DNA of 64,000 nucleotides from Streptomyces acidiscabies (GTDB lineage: Bacteria > Actinomycetota > Actinomycetes > Streptomycetales > Streptomycetaceae), in assembly GCF_020010905.1 (NCBI RefSeq), contig NZ_JAGJBY010000002.1, positions 1,302,001-1,366,000 of the forward strand, in the 5' to 3' direction. The stretch's first letter is position 1. Every line of letters begins with the position of its first letter. Below the pieces are notes generated by a model. That model saw only the letters and a program-made list of their open reading frames with translations. It did not search any database and was not told the DNA's origin. The translations under genes were made by a program, and so were the position numbers. Of this stretch, positions 42,275 to 50,241 are shown one piece after another.

Positions 42275-42898
42275 TCAGGCGAGTGGGACTTCGGCGTACG
42301 TCTCCCACTCGTACATCTGATGGTCCCGGTGCAGGACGATCAACTCGGCGCTGGAGATGTGTGCTTGAGCGGGAGTGGGGTCGAAGTCGGTGAGGGCCTG
42401 GGAGATCGGCTGTGCCGGTCCGTCGCCGGCGCTGTAGGCCACGGAGACGTGTGGGGTGAACCCACCTTGTTTTTCCGGGACTTCGGGGAGGACGTCCCCG
42501 ATCGCGGCCCGGATGGAGTCGCGGACAGCGCGTACGGGGCCGTCGGGGCGGACCGGCAGGAGCACGGCTTCCGGGTCCAGGACGGCCGGACCGATCCGGA
42601 CGTCGAAGGCCGGGACGCGGGCAAGGCGGTCACGGGCCGCCGCGACGACGGCACGGACGTCCTCCTCGTCGACCTCGCCGACGAAGCCGATGCCCTGCAT
42701 GGTCAGGTGAAGCCATCGGTCGGGAATCGGGGTGAGGGCGTCTCCCGAGGGGGCGAGGGCGGTTCGGTACTGCCGGGCGAGGCGGTGTACGTCGGTCTGG
42801 CCCACGAAGGTCAGATGCCAGGTGTAGAAGCGGCGCCCGACGGTCCAACCGGGGCGCCACCACCAGTGGTTGCGCATGGTCTCGGTCTCGGCTGCCAT
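42275..42898 (-). CDS. 2'-5' RNA ligase family (LigT/2H phosphoesterase) protein
   Basis: A 207-aa protein (a shorter start at Met8 is possible). It has the paired HxT/Sx motifs of the 2H phosphoesterases: WLHLTMQGIGFVGEV and FTPHVSVAYSAG. The fold is expected to hydrolyse or form 2'-5' or cyclic phosphodiester bonds in RNA or nucleotides; the substrate is unknown. It is a single gene, convergent with the MFS gene and followed upstream by the GntR gene in the same orientation. Confidence 0.87.
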   Translation of the reverse strand: MAAETETMRNHWWWRPGWTVGRRFYTWHLTFVGQTDVHRLARQYRTALAPSGDALTPIPDRWLHLTMQGIGFVGEVDEEDVRAVVAAARDRLARVPAFDVRIGPAVLDPEAVLLPVRPDGPVRAVRDSIRAAIGDVLPEVPEKQGGFTPHVSVAYSAGDGPAQPISQALTDFDPTPAQAHISSAELIVLHRDHQMYEWETYAEVPLA

Positions 42899-42962
42899 GC
42901 CCCGGATTTCACCATGGAGGAGTCCGCCGGGTGAAGGGGCCGGTGAGCGCGGTCGCCCTCCG

Positions 42963-43706
42963 TCAGGCGTCCGGTGTGGCTTCGAAGCTGTACTCGTAGC
43001 CGACGGCCAGCCGGTACGGCAGGCACCACTCGCCGTACTCGATGACGCCCTCGTCGTCCCACAGTCGGTGGACGCCGGCCAGGATCGGGGAACCGATGCG
43101 TACGGCGAGGTAGCCCGCCTCGCGGGCGTCCGCGTCCCGGCCGTGGAGGTCGTCGCGGCCCGCCTTGATCTGCCGGCCGGTCGCCTGCTGGATCTTCAGG
43201 AGCAGGCCGGGGGCGGAGATCCGGGAGGTTGAGAGCAACTCGGGTACGGCCGCGGCGAAATGGGCTGGGTGCCAGGTCACGTACAGGCCGGTCCGCTGCT
43301 GTCCCCTGCCGGTGTGCCACTGCCGTCGTACGACCTGGTCGCCCTCGGCGAGGTCGAAGATCTCGGCGACGTACTGCGGCGGCTTGATGAGTTCGGCGGC
43401 CGTCACGACCATCGTCTCGCCCTCGGCCAGGACGGATCCTGTGCGCAGGACGCGGGTGATCCGGTCGTACGAACTCGGCGCGACTTCGGGTGCGTTGGCG
43501 ACGAACGTGCCCTTGCGGGAGGTCGTGATGTAGCCCTCGACCTGGAGTTGGTCGAGCGAACGGCCGAGGGTGGCGACGGATACGCCTTCCTGCTTGGCGA
43601 GTTCACGGACGGGCGGGAGTTTCTCGCCCTCCTTGAGGACGCCGTCGAGGATACGACGGCGGATGCGCTCGGCGACCTGCATGTAGGGGTGTTCGGCGTC
43701 CGGCAC
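42963..43706 (-). CDS. GntR family regulator with UTRA domain (HutC/FarR type)
   Basis: A 247-aa protein with a GTG start and a GGAGG site four bases upstream. Residues 8-75 form the GntR winged helix (EGEKLPPVRELAKQEGVSVATLGRSLDQLQVEGYITTSRKGTFV). The rest is a UTRA-like ligand domain (ISAPGLLLKIQQATGRQI, YLAVRIGSPILAGVHRLWDDEGVIEYGEWCLPYRL). Four copies of TGTCCTAGGTCA or its complement lie in the divergent region to the DUF6415 gene; these are the probable operators. Confidence 0.92.
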   Translation of the reverse strand: MPDAEHPYMQVAERIRRRILDGVLKEGEKLPPVRELAKQEGVSVATLGRSLDQLQVEGYITTSRKGTFVANAPEVAPSSYDRITRVLRTGSVLAEGETMVVTAAELIKPPQYVAEIFDLAEGDQVVRRQWHTGRGQQRTGLYVTWHPAHFAAAVPELLSTSRISAPGLLLKIQQATGRQIKAGRDDLHGRDADAREAGYLAVRIGSPILAGVHRLWDDEGVIEYGEWCLPYRLAVGYEYSFEATPDA

Positions 43707-43720
43707 GAGGCCTCCAGGTG

Positions 43721-43752
43721 TGTCCTAGGTCAGGGGTGACTGTACTAGGACA
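43721..43752. promoter_or_regulatory. operator pair 1 for the GntR regulator
   Basis: TGTCCTAGGTCA (43721..43732) and TGTACTAGGACA (43741..43752) are inverted copies 20 bp apart, about two helical turns, directly upstream of the gntR start. The second copy carries one C-to-A change in the core. Confidence 0.78.
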
Positions 43753-43796
43753 CGAGTAATTCGGGAGGGGGAAAGGCGCGGGATTTGCTGGCGCAC

Positions 43797-43830
43797 TGTC
43801 CTAGGTCACGCTAGCTTCTGACCTAGGACA
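43797..43830. promoter_or_regulatory. operator pair 2 facing the DUF6415 gene
   Basis: TGTCCTAGGTCA (43797..43808) and TGACCTAGGACA (43819..43830) are exact inverted copies 22 bp apart, 65 bp before the DUF6415 gene start. With the pair at 43721 they give four sites across the divergent region. Binding by the GntR protein at 42963 is a strong inference. Confidence 0.82.
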
Positions 43831-43894
43831 GCCTTGAAGGGCTCGGCGGTCGCGTATGTGGCCTGCCGTCATTCAACTGCGAGGGGACACCAGC

Positions 43895-44425
43895 ATGTTG
43901 GACGCTACAGATCGGCCCGAGGACAGTTCCCGAGGCCCTGGCATGACGATGCACGTCTACACCGTCGACCGCCACGGCACCGTCACCAGTGATCGCGGCA
44001 CCGTCTTCGTGTCGTCCGAGCCGCCTCGGGCACCTCAGCCGCTGATCGTCAGGCCCGCGCCGTGCGCCTGCCCGGGGTGCCGGGCGGAGGTGAAGGGGGA
44101 CGTGGGGGAGGCTCAGTCCCCGTCCCTTCCCGCGCTGCGTGCCGAAGCCGCCTGGGTTCTCGCGCAGGAGACGTTGCCTCGGCATCAGACCGTGACGCTG
44201 ATCGGTACGGAGCTTGCCGATTGTCTGGCGCGGCTGATTCCGCAGGTCGAGCAGGGCGCCGAGCCGAGTGTTCTCGCCGAGGCCCGGCGCAGCCTCGACG
44301 TCCCCGAACAGCCGGGGTTGGCCGGGGAGGTGGAGCGGGTGAGGGGGCTTGCGCGGTCTGTTGTGGCGTTGGGGGAGTGCTACGACGCGGTCGCCGGGGT
44401 CAGGGGACGCGGCCGTGGGCGATAG
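43895..44425 (+). CDS. DUF6415-like protein next to GntR
   Basis: A 176-aa soluble protein from ATG 43895, preceded by GAGGGG. The N-terminal 70 residues are variable. The C-terminal helical half (LRAEAAWVLAQETLPRHQTVTLIGTELADCLARLIPQVEQ...ARSVVALGECYDAV) resembles the DUF6415 family, often labelled natural-product-associated. It is normally found beside a UTRA-type GntR gene, as here. The divergent arrangement with shared operators suggests direct control by that regulator. No function is known. Confidence 0.75.
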   Translation: MLDATDRPEDSSRGPGMTMHVYTVDRHGTVTSDRGTVFVSSEPPRAPQPLIVRPAPCACPGCRAEVKGDVGEAQSPSLPALRAEAAWVLAQETLPRHQTVTLIGTELADCLARLIPQVEQGAEPSVLAEARRSLDVPEQPGLAGEVERVRGLARSVVALGECYDAVAGVRGRGRGR

Positions 44426-44513
44426 GCGTAGGCGCTTGCTCGCCGTCGTCTACTTCGCGGTTCTGCTGACGCTCGTGTCAGCCCTGGTGTGGGGAATCGC
44501 CGACTCGCGATGA
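44415..44513 (+). CDS. 32-aa membrane microprotein
   Basis: A GTG-started reading frame of 32 codons overlapping the end of the DUF6415 gene by 11 bp. It encodes a basic head (GDRRRR), one membrane helix (LLAVVYFAVLLTLVSALVWG) and a short tail ending ADSR before TGA. The positive-inside pattern, overlap and high-G/C third positions support a real coupled small membrane peptide. No homologue is recognised from memory. Confidence 0.6.
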   Translation: MGDRRRRLLAVVYFAVLLTLVSALVWGIADSR

Positions 44514-44600
44514 CCGTCGCTCGCGTTTCACGTCAAGTTCTCACCTCGTACCGCTACCGTGCCGCTCCGTGACCAAGCGGAGCGTATGGAGGCACGGGGG

Positions 44601-45365
44601 ATGAAGGTCGACTGGGACAGGCGGACGTGTGCGCGGAAGGGGCATGTGACGTATGCGCCGACCGAGGGGCTGTTCGCGGAGCGGTTGCATGCGGTGACCG
44701 CGTTGGGGGACGCGTGGCGGTGTCTGCGGTGTGGGGACTTCGCGTTGGGGGAGCCGTTGGGGCGGGGGCCGGCCGTTGAGGCGCCGCTTGTTGCGCGGGG
44801 GAAGGTGTTGCGGGATCTGTTCATTCTGCGGTTTCTTGCCGTGGAGCGGGCCGTGCGGGGGGTGTTCATCGTGCTCGTCGCCGTCGCCGTGTGGAAGTTC
44901 AGCAATAGTCAGGACTCCGTGCGGCGGCTGTTCGACGAGTATCTCGACGTCTTCCGGCCCGTCTTCCGGCACTTCCACTACGACCTCGACCACTCCCCGG
45001 TCGTCGGCTCCGTCCAGAAGGTGTTCGGGTACAAGCACGGCACCCTCGTCCTCGTCGCCGTCCTCCTGCTCGTCTACGCGCTGATCGAACTCGTCGAGGC
45101 GGTCGGGCTCTGGTACGCGAAACGGTGGGCGGAGTACCTGACGGTGGTGGCGACGGCCGCGTTCCTGCCGCTGGAGATCTACGAACTCACCGAGCGCGTC
45201 AGCGGGTTGAAGATCGCGACGCTGGTGCTGAACCTGCTGGCGGTGCTGTACATCGCCGTCGCGAAGCGGCTGTTCGGGCTGCGGGGCGGGCGGAAGGCGT
45301 TCGAGGAGGAGCGGCAGAGTGCGTCGCTGCTGGAGGTGGAGGAGTCGGCGGGGGTGGTGGCGTAG
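44601..45365 (+). CDS. DUF2127 domain membrane protein
   Basis: A 254-aa protein from ATG 44601 (GGAGG upstream). The N-terminal about 60 residues hold a possible zinc site (RTCARKGH ... WRCLRCGD). Four hydrophobic segments then follow: FIVLVAVAVWKF, LVLVAVLLLVYALIELVEAVGLWY, YLTVVATAAFLPLEIYEL and IATLVLNLLAVLYIAVAKRLF. The last three with YAKRWAEY define DUF2127. The function is unknown. A single gene after an 87-bp gap. Confidence 0.85.
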   Translation: MKVDWDRRTCARKGHVTYAPTEGLFAERLHAVTALGDAWRCLRCGDFALGEPLGRGPAVEAPLVARGKVLRDLFILRFLAVERAVRGVFIVLVAVAVWKFSNSQDSVRRLFDEYLDVFRPVFRHFHYDLDHSPVVGSVQKVFGYKHGTLVLVAVLLLVYALIELVEAVGLWYAKRWAEYLTVVATAAFLPLEIYELTERVSGLKIATLVLNLLAVLYIAVAKRLFGLRGGRKAFEEERQSASLLEVEESAGVVA

Positions 45366-45434
45366 GAGTACGGCGCTGGGGGCGCGCAACAAACCCGGCG
45401 ACGCAGGCGATCACCCCCGGAATACTGGTCGCCC

Positions 45435-46181
45435 ATGGATGAGGTCGAAGTCGTCGTCGCCCATTCCGAGCGCGTGACGCTGCGCGTCGGCGACGTGTTC
45501 CTGAAGGTGGACGCCGATCCGGCGCGCATCGACGCCGAGGCCGAGGCGATGGCCCGGGCGCCGGTCCCGACCCCGGAGGTCCTGTGGCGCAAGCCGTCCG
45601 TGCTCGCGCTCGCGGCGCTTCCGGGGGCGACGCTCGGGCGCCTCGGCGGGCCGTCGACCGGTTCGCCGTCGGCGTGGGGCGCGGCGGGCGCCGCCATCCG
45701 GCAGTTGCACGACGCGCCGCTGCCGTCCCGTACGGGCCAGGCCGGCCGGAGCATCCCCGCGCTGACGGCGGAACTCGACGGCGAGTGCGAGCGGCTCGTG
45801 ACGGACGGCGTCCTGCCCGCGGACCTGGTCGCCCGCAACCGCCAGGTCGCCGAGGCCGCGCTGAGGCCGTGGACCGAGGCGTTCACGCACGGCGACCTCC
45901 AGATCGCGCACGTCTTCCTGGACGGCGACGAGGTCACGGGCATCATCGACTGGTCCGAGGCGGGCCGGGGCGATGCCCTGTACGACCTCGCCACCTTCAC
46001 GCTCGGGCACGAGGACCGCCTCGGCGACGTCATCGCCGGTTACGGCGCCGACGTCGACCTCGACGTGATCCGCGCGTGGTGGTCGCTGCGGAGCCTGCTG
46101 GTGGTCCGCTGGCTGGCCGGGCACGGCTTCGACCCGTTCGCGCCGGGCTGCGAGGTCGACGTGCTGAGGTCCCGGATGTGA
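45435..46181 (+). CDS. aminoglycoside phosphotransferase (APH) family protein
   Basis: A 248-aa kinase-fold protein. The catalytic region FTHGDLQIAHVFLDGDEVTGIIDWSEAGRGDALYDLA has HGD and the metal-binding IDW. The Asn normally four residues after HGD-L is replaced by His (HGDLQIAH), which may reduce or change activity. It ends just before a convergent VOC gene (13 bp). Substrates of this broad family include antibiotics, sugars and amines; none can be assigned. Confidence 0.88.
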   Translation: MDEVEVVVAHSERVTLRVGDVFLKVDADPARIDAEAEAMARAPVPTPEVLWRKPSVLALAALPGATLGRLGGPSTGSPSAWGAAGAAIRQLHDAPLPSRTGQAGRSIPALTAELDGECERLVTDGVLPADLVARNRQVAEAALRPWTEAFTHGDLQIAHVFLDGDEVTGIIDWSEAGRGDALYDLATFTLGHEDRLGDVIAGYGADVDLDVIRAWWSLRSLLVVRWLAGHGFDPFAPGCEVDVLRSRM

Positions 46182-46194
46182 GGCGGGTCGGCTG

Positions 46195-46938
46195 TCAGGA
46201 ACCGTGCGGGGCGAGGACGCAGAACTCGTGGCCGTCCGGGTCGGTGAGGCAGGTCCAGGGGACGTCGCCCTGGCCGATGTCGAGGCCGGTTGCGCCGAGG
46301 GCGCGCAGGCGGGTCACCTCCGCTTCCTGGTCGGCGCCGGGGAGCAGGTCGAGGTGGACGCGGTCCGGGACCGTCTTCGGGGTGGGCTTGCGGAGGAACT
46401 CCAGGTAGGGGCCGGTGCCCTGGGCGGAGCGCAACGTCGCCTGGGCGTCGGTCAGTTCGAGCGGGGTCCAGTCCATCGCCTCGCCCCAGAAGCGGGCCAT
46501 GGCGTACGGGTCGGCGCAGTCGACGACGATCGAGGCGATCGGCCCCGTGTCCCGGTAGATCTCCCGGGGCTCCAGCACACAGAACTCGTTGCCTTCCGGG
46601 TCGGCGAGTACGACCCACGGGACGTCGTCGCCCTGGCCGATGTCGACGGGTTTCGCGCCGAGTTGCTTGAGGCGGTCCACCAACTCCGCCTGGTGGTCGA
46701 GGGAGTCGGTGGCGAGGTCGAGGTGAATCCGGTTCTTCACCGGGGTCTTGGCGTCCGGCACGGGGACGACGTCGATGCCGACGAGGACCGGGTCCGGCCA
46801 CCGGAGTCCGCCGGAGGGGCCGACGTACGTGGTCGCACCGGGGCTGTACGCACTCCACCCCAGCGCCTCCGCCCAGAACCGCCCGACCGCCGGGGCGTCG
46901 AGGGCCTTGATGTTCACGTGAACGGGTCGCAGAGCCAT
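46195..46938 (-). CDS. tandem-domain VOC (glyoxalase-like) protein
   Basis: A 247-aa protein from ATG 46938 (MALRPVHVNIKALDAPAVGRFWAEALGW). It contains two VOC repeats, roughly 1-125 and 130-247. Each ends with a matching WxxLxDPEGNEFCVL segment (WVVLADPEGNEFCVLEP and WTCLTDPDGHEFCVLAP). Members bind metal and catalyse diverse reactions or sequester drugs; no specific one is apparent. Confidence 0.9.
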   Translation of the reverse strand: MALRPVHVNIKALDAPAVGRFWAEALGWSAYSPGATTYVGPSGGLRWPDPVLVGIDVVPVPDAKTPVKNRIHLDLATDSLDHQAELVDRLKQLGAKPVDIGQGDDVPWVVLADPEGNEFCVLEPREIYRDTGPIASIVVDCADPYAMARFWGEAMDWTPLELTDAQATLRSAQGTGPYLEFLRKPTPKTVPDRVHLDLLPGADQEAEVTRLRALGATGLDIGQGDVPWTCLTDPDGHEFCVLAPHGS

Positions 46939-47007
46939 ACGGACGATCGTAGGCGGGCCCTCTGTCAACGCCCTCAACGCCCAACGTCCCCTCTCAACCC
47001 CCTTGCC

Positions 47008-47023
47008 TTGACGCCCACGTCAA
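47008..47023. promoter_or_regulatory. MerR-type operator overlapping a -35 element
   Basis: TTGAC-GCCCAC-GTCAA is an inverted repeat whose left arm is a good -35 hexamer (TTGACG). TACGTT 15 to 18 bases downstream could be the -10. This layout of an operator within a promoter spacer is typical of MerR activators. It lies 17 bp before the merR start. Confidence 0.65.
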
Positions 47024-47040
47024 CCCCTACGTTCGTGGAC

Positions 47041-47454
47041 ATGCGCATCGGCGAGCTGGCCGCCCGCACGGGCACCACGACACGGACACTCCGCTACTAC
47101 GAGGCACGCGGCCTGCTCTCCGCGCGCCGCGACCCCCACGGCCACCGCGCCTACGACGAGAACGACGTACGCCTGCTCGAACAGATCCGCACGCTGCGGG
47201 ACTTCGGGTTCGGGCTGGAGGAGACGCGGCCGTTCGTCGAGTGTCTGAGGGCGGGGCACCCGGAGGGGGACTCGTGTCCGGCGTCGCTGGCGGTCTACCG
47301 GCGGAAGCTGGACGAACTCGACGGGCTCATCGGGGAGTTGACGGCGGTCCGGAAGAAAGTCGCCGGACAGCTCGCGCGCGCCGAGGAGGCCAAGGACGCG
47401 CTGGCCGCCGGCGAAAGGGATCCGGAATGCGAACTGGGAGGCACACCATGGTGA
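47041..47454 (+). CDS. MerR family transcriptional regulator
   Basis: A 137-aa protein. The N-terminal MRIGELAARTGTTTRTLRYYEARGLLSARRDPHGHRAY is the MerR DNA-binding domain. A long dimer helix follows (LAVYRRKLDELDGLIGELTAVRKKVAGQLA). Three cysteines are present (FVECLRAG, GDSCPAS, PECELGG), so thiol or metal sensing is possible. Its stop overlaps the thioredoxin start (ATGGTGA), so the two form one unit, and redox sensing is an attractive inference. Confidence 0.93.
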   Translation: MRIGELAARTGTTTRTLRYYEARGLLSARRDPHGHRAYDENDVRLLEQIRTLRDFGFGLEETRPFVECLRAGHPEGDSCPASLAVYRRKLDELDGLIGELTAVRKKVAGQLARAEEAKDALAAGERDPECELGGTPW

Positions 47455-47780
47455 TCGACGTGACGGACGGGAATTTCGAGGACGAGGTGATCAGGGCCGA
47501 GCTGCCGGTGCTGGTGGAGTTCACGGCCGACTGGTGTCCGCCGTGCCACCAGATGAAACCGGTGCTGAAGGCGCTGGCGGAGGAGGAGGGCGAGCGCCTC
47601 AAGGTCGTACAACTCGACGTGGATTCCAACCCGCTGACGACGCAGGCGTACCGAGTCCTCTCCATGCCCACGTTTGTCGTCTTCCGGGGCGGTGAACCGG
47701 TGAAAGCGATGGTCGGGGCACGGGCCAAGAGGAAGCTGCTCGCGGAGCTGGAGGAGGTCCTTCCGCTCAGGAACGCATAA
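47448..47780 (+). CDS. thioredoxin with CPPC active site
   Basis: A 110-aa single-domain thioredoxin. The active site reads VEFTADWCPPCHQMKPVL: WCPPC in place of the usual WCGPC. The cis-Pro loop is intact (SMPTFVVFRGGEPV). It should reduce disulfides in the cytosol; the Pro at position two of the motif probably changes the redox potential. It is translationally coupled to an upstream MerR gene, an arrangement seen repeatedly in Streptomyces. A strong terminator follows. Confidence 0.93.
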   Translation: MVIDVTDGNFEDEVIRAELPVLVEFTADWCPPCHQMKPVLKALAEEEGERLKVVQLDVDSNPLTTQAYRVLSMPTFVVFRGGEPVKAMVGARAKRKLLAELEEVLPLRNA

Positions 47781-47790
47781 AGACCGAACG

Positions 47791-47830
47791 CAGAAACCCC
47801 CGAGCGATTGCGCTCGGGGGTTTCTGCTGC
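47791..47830 (+). terminator. intrinsic terminator after thioredoxin
   Basis: Perfect 16-base arms CAGAAACCCCCGAGCG and CGCTCGGGGGTTTCTG with a four-base loop (ATTG), 10 bp after the stop. This is the strongest terminator in the window. Confidence 0.93.
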
Positions 47831-47839
47831 GTATATTCA

Positions 47840-47941
47840 ATGGTTCGTGACTTCCTTCACGGAAATCACAGAAGAAGCTCAACGAGCACAGTATATCCGG
47901 CCGGGAGTGGAATTGTCAAACACCGACTTTCAAGACGGTGA
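47840..47941 (+). CDS. possible 33-codon leader ORF before the HelR-like gene
   Basis: ATG 47840 opens 33 codons ending in TGA at 47939..47941, one base before an in-frame ATG (47943) of the downstream gene. It is Arg/Ser-rich and uses three AGA codons, rare in Streptomyces. The surrounding 110 bp are unusually A/T-rich, with two TATAT boxes (47832 and 47892). It may be a translated regulatory leader, or chance; no ribosome site is visible. Confidence 0.3.
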   Translation: MVRDFLHGNHRRSSTSTVYPAGSGIVKHRLSRR

Positions 47942-50186
47942 AATGCGTGCGGAACAGGAATTCATCGACGGGATGTACGTACGGGTCGACGCCCTGCGCG
48001 GCGACACCGAGACCTCCGTCACGGCGGCCCTCGCCCAGGGCAACACCCCGATGCAGGCGAGGCTGGAGCGGGACATCCTGGTCGCCGAGCGCTCGGGCCT
48101 GCTCGCCGCGCTGAACGCGGTCGACGGCTCGCTCTGCTTCGGCCGGATCGACCTCTCCCGGGGGGACGCCCACCACATCGGCCGGATCGGGCTGCGCTTG
48201 GACGACGCCGAACGCACCCCCCTCCTCGTCGACTGGCGCGCCGACGTCGCCCGCCCCTTCTACCTCGCCACCGGCCACACCCCGATGGGCCTGCGCCGAC
48301 GACGGCACATCACGACCGACGGCCGTACGGTGACGGCGCTGCACGACGAGATCCTCGACCTCGGCGACCACGAGCGCACCGGCCACGAGGACCCGACCGG
48401 CGACGCCGTCCTCCTCGCGGCGCTCGGCGCGGCCCGCACCGGCCGGATGAACGACATCGTGCAGACCATCCAGGCCGAACAGGACGAGATCATCCGCGCC
48501 CCGCACAAAGGCGTCCTGGTCGTCGAGGGCGGCCCCGGCACCGGCAAGACCGCCGTCGCCCTGCACCGCGCGGCCTATCTCCTGTACGAGCACCGGGAGT
48601 TGCTCGCCAAGCGGGCCGTCCTGATCGTCGGCCCCAACCCCGCCTTCCTCGGCTACATCGGCGAGGTCCTGCCCGCCCTCGGCGAGACCGGCGTACTCCT
48701 CGCGACGGTCGGCGAGCTGTACCCCGGCGTGAAGGCGACGGCCACGGACACCCCCAAGGCGGCTGCGGTGAAGGGGAGTTCAACCATGGCCGACGTCCTC
48801 GCCGCCGTCGTCCGCGACCGGCAGGCGCTGCCCGACCCGGTGATCGCCGTCGTCCACGACCGCGAAGTCCTCATGCTGGACGACGGGTTGGTGAAGGTCG
48901 CCCGCGAACGCACCCGCGCCGCACGGCTGCCGCACAACGTGGCCCGCGAGCACTTCGAGGGCCACATCCTCAACACGCTGACCGAGATGTACGCCGAACG
49001 CGTCGGCACCGACCCGTACGACGGGAGCAGCCTCCTCGACGCCAGCGACGTCACGCAGATCCGCGACGAACTCGCCGAGAACCCCGAAGTCTGGTCGGCC
49101 ATCGAGCAGTTGTGGCCGCTGCTCACCCCGCGCCGGGTCCTGGCCGACTTCCTCGCCGAACCCGACGCGTACGTCGCCGACGCGGACGCCGACGCCGTAC
49201 GCCGCTCCGTCACCCGGGCGTGGTCGGTCGCCGACGTCCCCCTGCTCGACGAACTCGCCGAACTCCTCGGCGTGGACGAACGCCGGGCGCGGGAGCTGGC
49301 CGAGAAGGAGCGGGAGGAGCAAGTCACGTACGCGCAAGGCGTGCTGGACGTCTCGTACGCGTCTAGGACCTACGAGTTCGAGGACAAGGACGAGGAGGAC
49401 TCCGAGGTGCTGTCGGCGCACGACATCATCGACGCCGAGCGGTTCGCCGAGCGGCAGGAGGAGGAGGACTTCCGCAGCGCCGCCGAGCGCGCGGCGGCCG
49501 ACCGGACCTGGGCGTTCGGGCACATCATCGTCGACGAGGCGCAGGAACTCTCCCCGATGGCCTGGCGGTTGCTCATGCGGCGCAGCCCGACGAGGTCGAT
49601 GACCCTGGTCGGCGACCCCGCGCAGACCGCCGAGGCGGCCGGCGTCGGCTCCTGGCAGGGCATCCTCGGACCGTACGTCGAGGACCGCTGGGAACACGCC
49701 CGGCTCGGCGTCAACTACCGTACGCCCGCCGAGATCATGGACGTCGCCGCAGCCGTCGTCCGCGCCGAACGCCCCGACTTCGAACCGCCGAAGTCCGTAC
49801 GGGCGACGGGAGTTCAGCCCTGGTCGTGGCACGCGGACGACTTGCCGGCGGTGGTGGACAAGGCCGTTGCCGAGCTCACCCCGCACGAAGGCAGGCTGGC
49901 GGTCATCGCGCCGCGCGCCCTGCACCCGGCGATCGCCGCACGGCTCGACGGAGTGACCGCCGGAGAGGAACCCGACCTCACCCGGACCGTCGTCCTGCTC
50001 GACCCCCGGCAGTCCAAGGGCCTCGAATTCGACTCCGTCCTCGTCGTCGAACCCGGCGAGTACGGCACGAGCGACCTGTACGTGGCCCTCACCCGGGCCA
50101 CCCAACGGCTCGGCGTGGTCCATACCAAAGAGCTGCCGGGGGCGCTCGCGGAGACGCTCGCGCCGCGAAGGATCACACCGGCGTAA
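47907..50186 (+). CDS. helR: HelD/HelR-like RNA polymerase-associated ATPase
   Basis: A UvrD-like superfamily 1 ATPase of about 750-760 aa. The start is uncertain: GTG 47907 and ATG 47943 are both plausible, and GTG 47847 is possible as a leaderless start. An N-terminal coiled-coil arm (AEQEFIDGMYVRVDALRG) precedes the Walker A (VVEGGPGTGKTAVALHRAAYLLYEHR). The Walker B-like motif is HIIVDEAQELSPMAWRLLMRR. Helicase-like motifs LGVNYRTPAEIM, PRQSKGLEFDSVLVVEP and YVALTRATQRLG follow. In Streptomyces, HelR removes RNA polymerase stalled by rifamycins and gives resistance. I see no clear rifamycin-associated element upstream. Confidence 0.85.
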   Translation: MELSNTDFQDGEMRAEQEFIDGMYVRVDALRGDTETSVTAALAQGNTPMQARLERDILVAERSGLLAALNAVDGSLCFGRIDLSRGDAHHIGRIGLRLDDAERTPLLVDWRADVARPFYLATGHTPMGLRRRRHITTDGRTVTALHDEILDLGDHERTGHEDPTGDAVLLAALGAARTGRMNDIVQTIQAEQDEIIRAPHKGVLVVEGGPGTGKTAVALHRAAYLLYEHRELLAKRAVLIVGPNPAFLGYIGEVLPALGETGVLLATVGELYPGVKATATDTPKAAAVKGSSTMADVLAAVVRDRQALPDPVIAVVHDREVLMLDDGLVKVARERTRAARLPHNVAREHFEGHILNTLTEMYAERVGTDPYDGSSLLDASDVTQIRDELAENPEVWSAIEQLWPLLTPRRVLADFLAEPDAYVADADADAVRRSVTRAWSVADVPLLDELAELLGVDERRARELAEKEREEQVTYAQGVLDVSYASRTYEFEDKDEEDSEVLSAHDIIDAERFAERQEEEDFRSAAERAAADRTWAFGHIIVDEAQELSPMAWRLLMRRSPTRSMTLVGDPAQTAEAAGVGSWQGILGPYVEDRWEHARLGVNYRTPAEIMDVAAAVVRAERPDFEPPKSVRATGVQPWSWHADDLPAVVDKAVAELTPHEGRLAVIAPRALHPAIAARLDGVTAGEEPDLTRTVVLLDPRQSKGLEFDSVLVVEPGEYGTSDLYVALTRATQRLGVVHTKELPGALAETLAPRRITPA

Positions 50187-50241
50187 CAGTTCCTGTGAGC
50201 GTCACTGCGCGTGTATGGCCGGTGCGGTAAGCGTGTGCACT

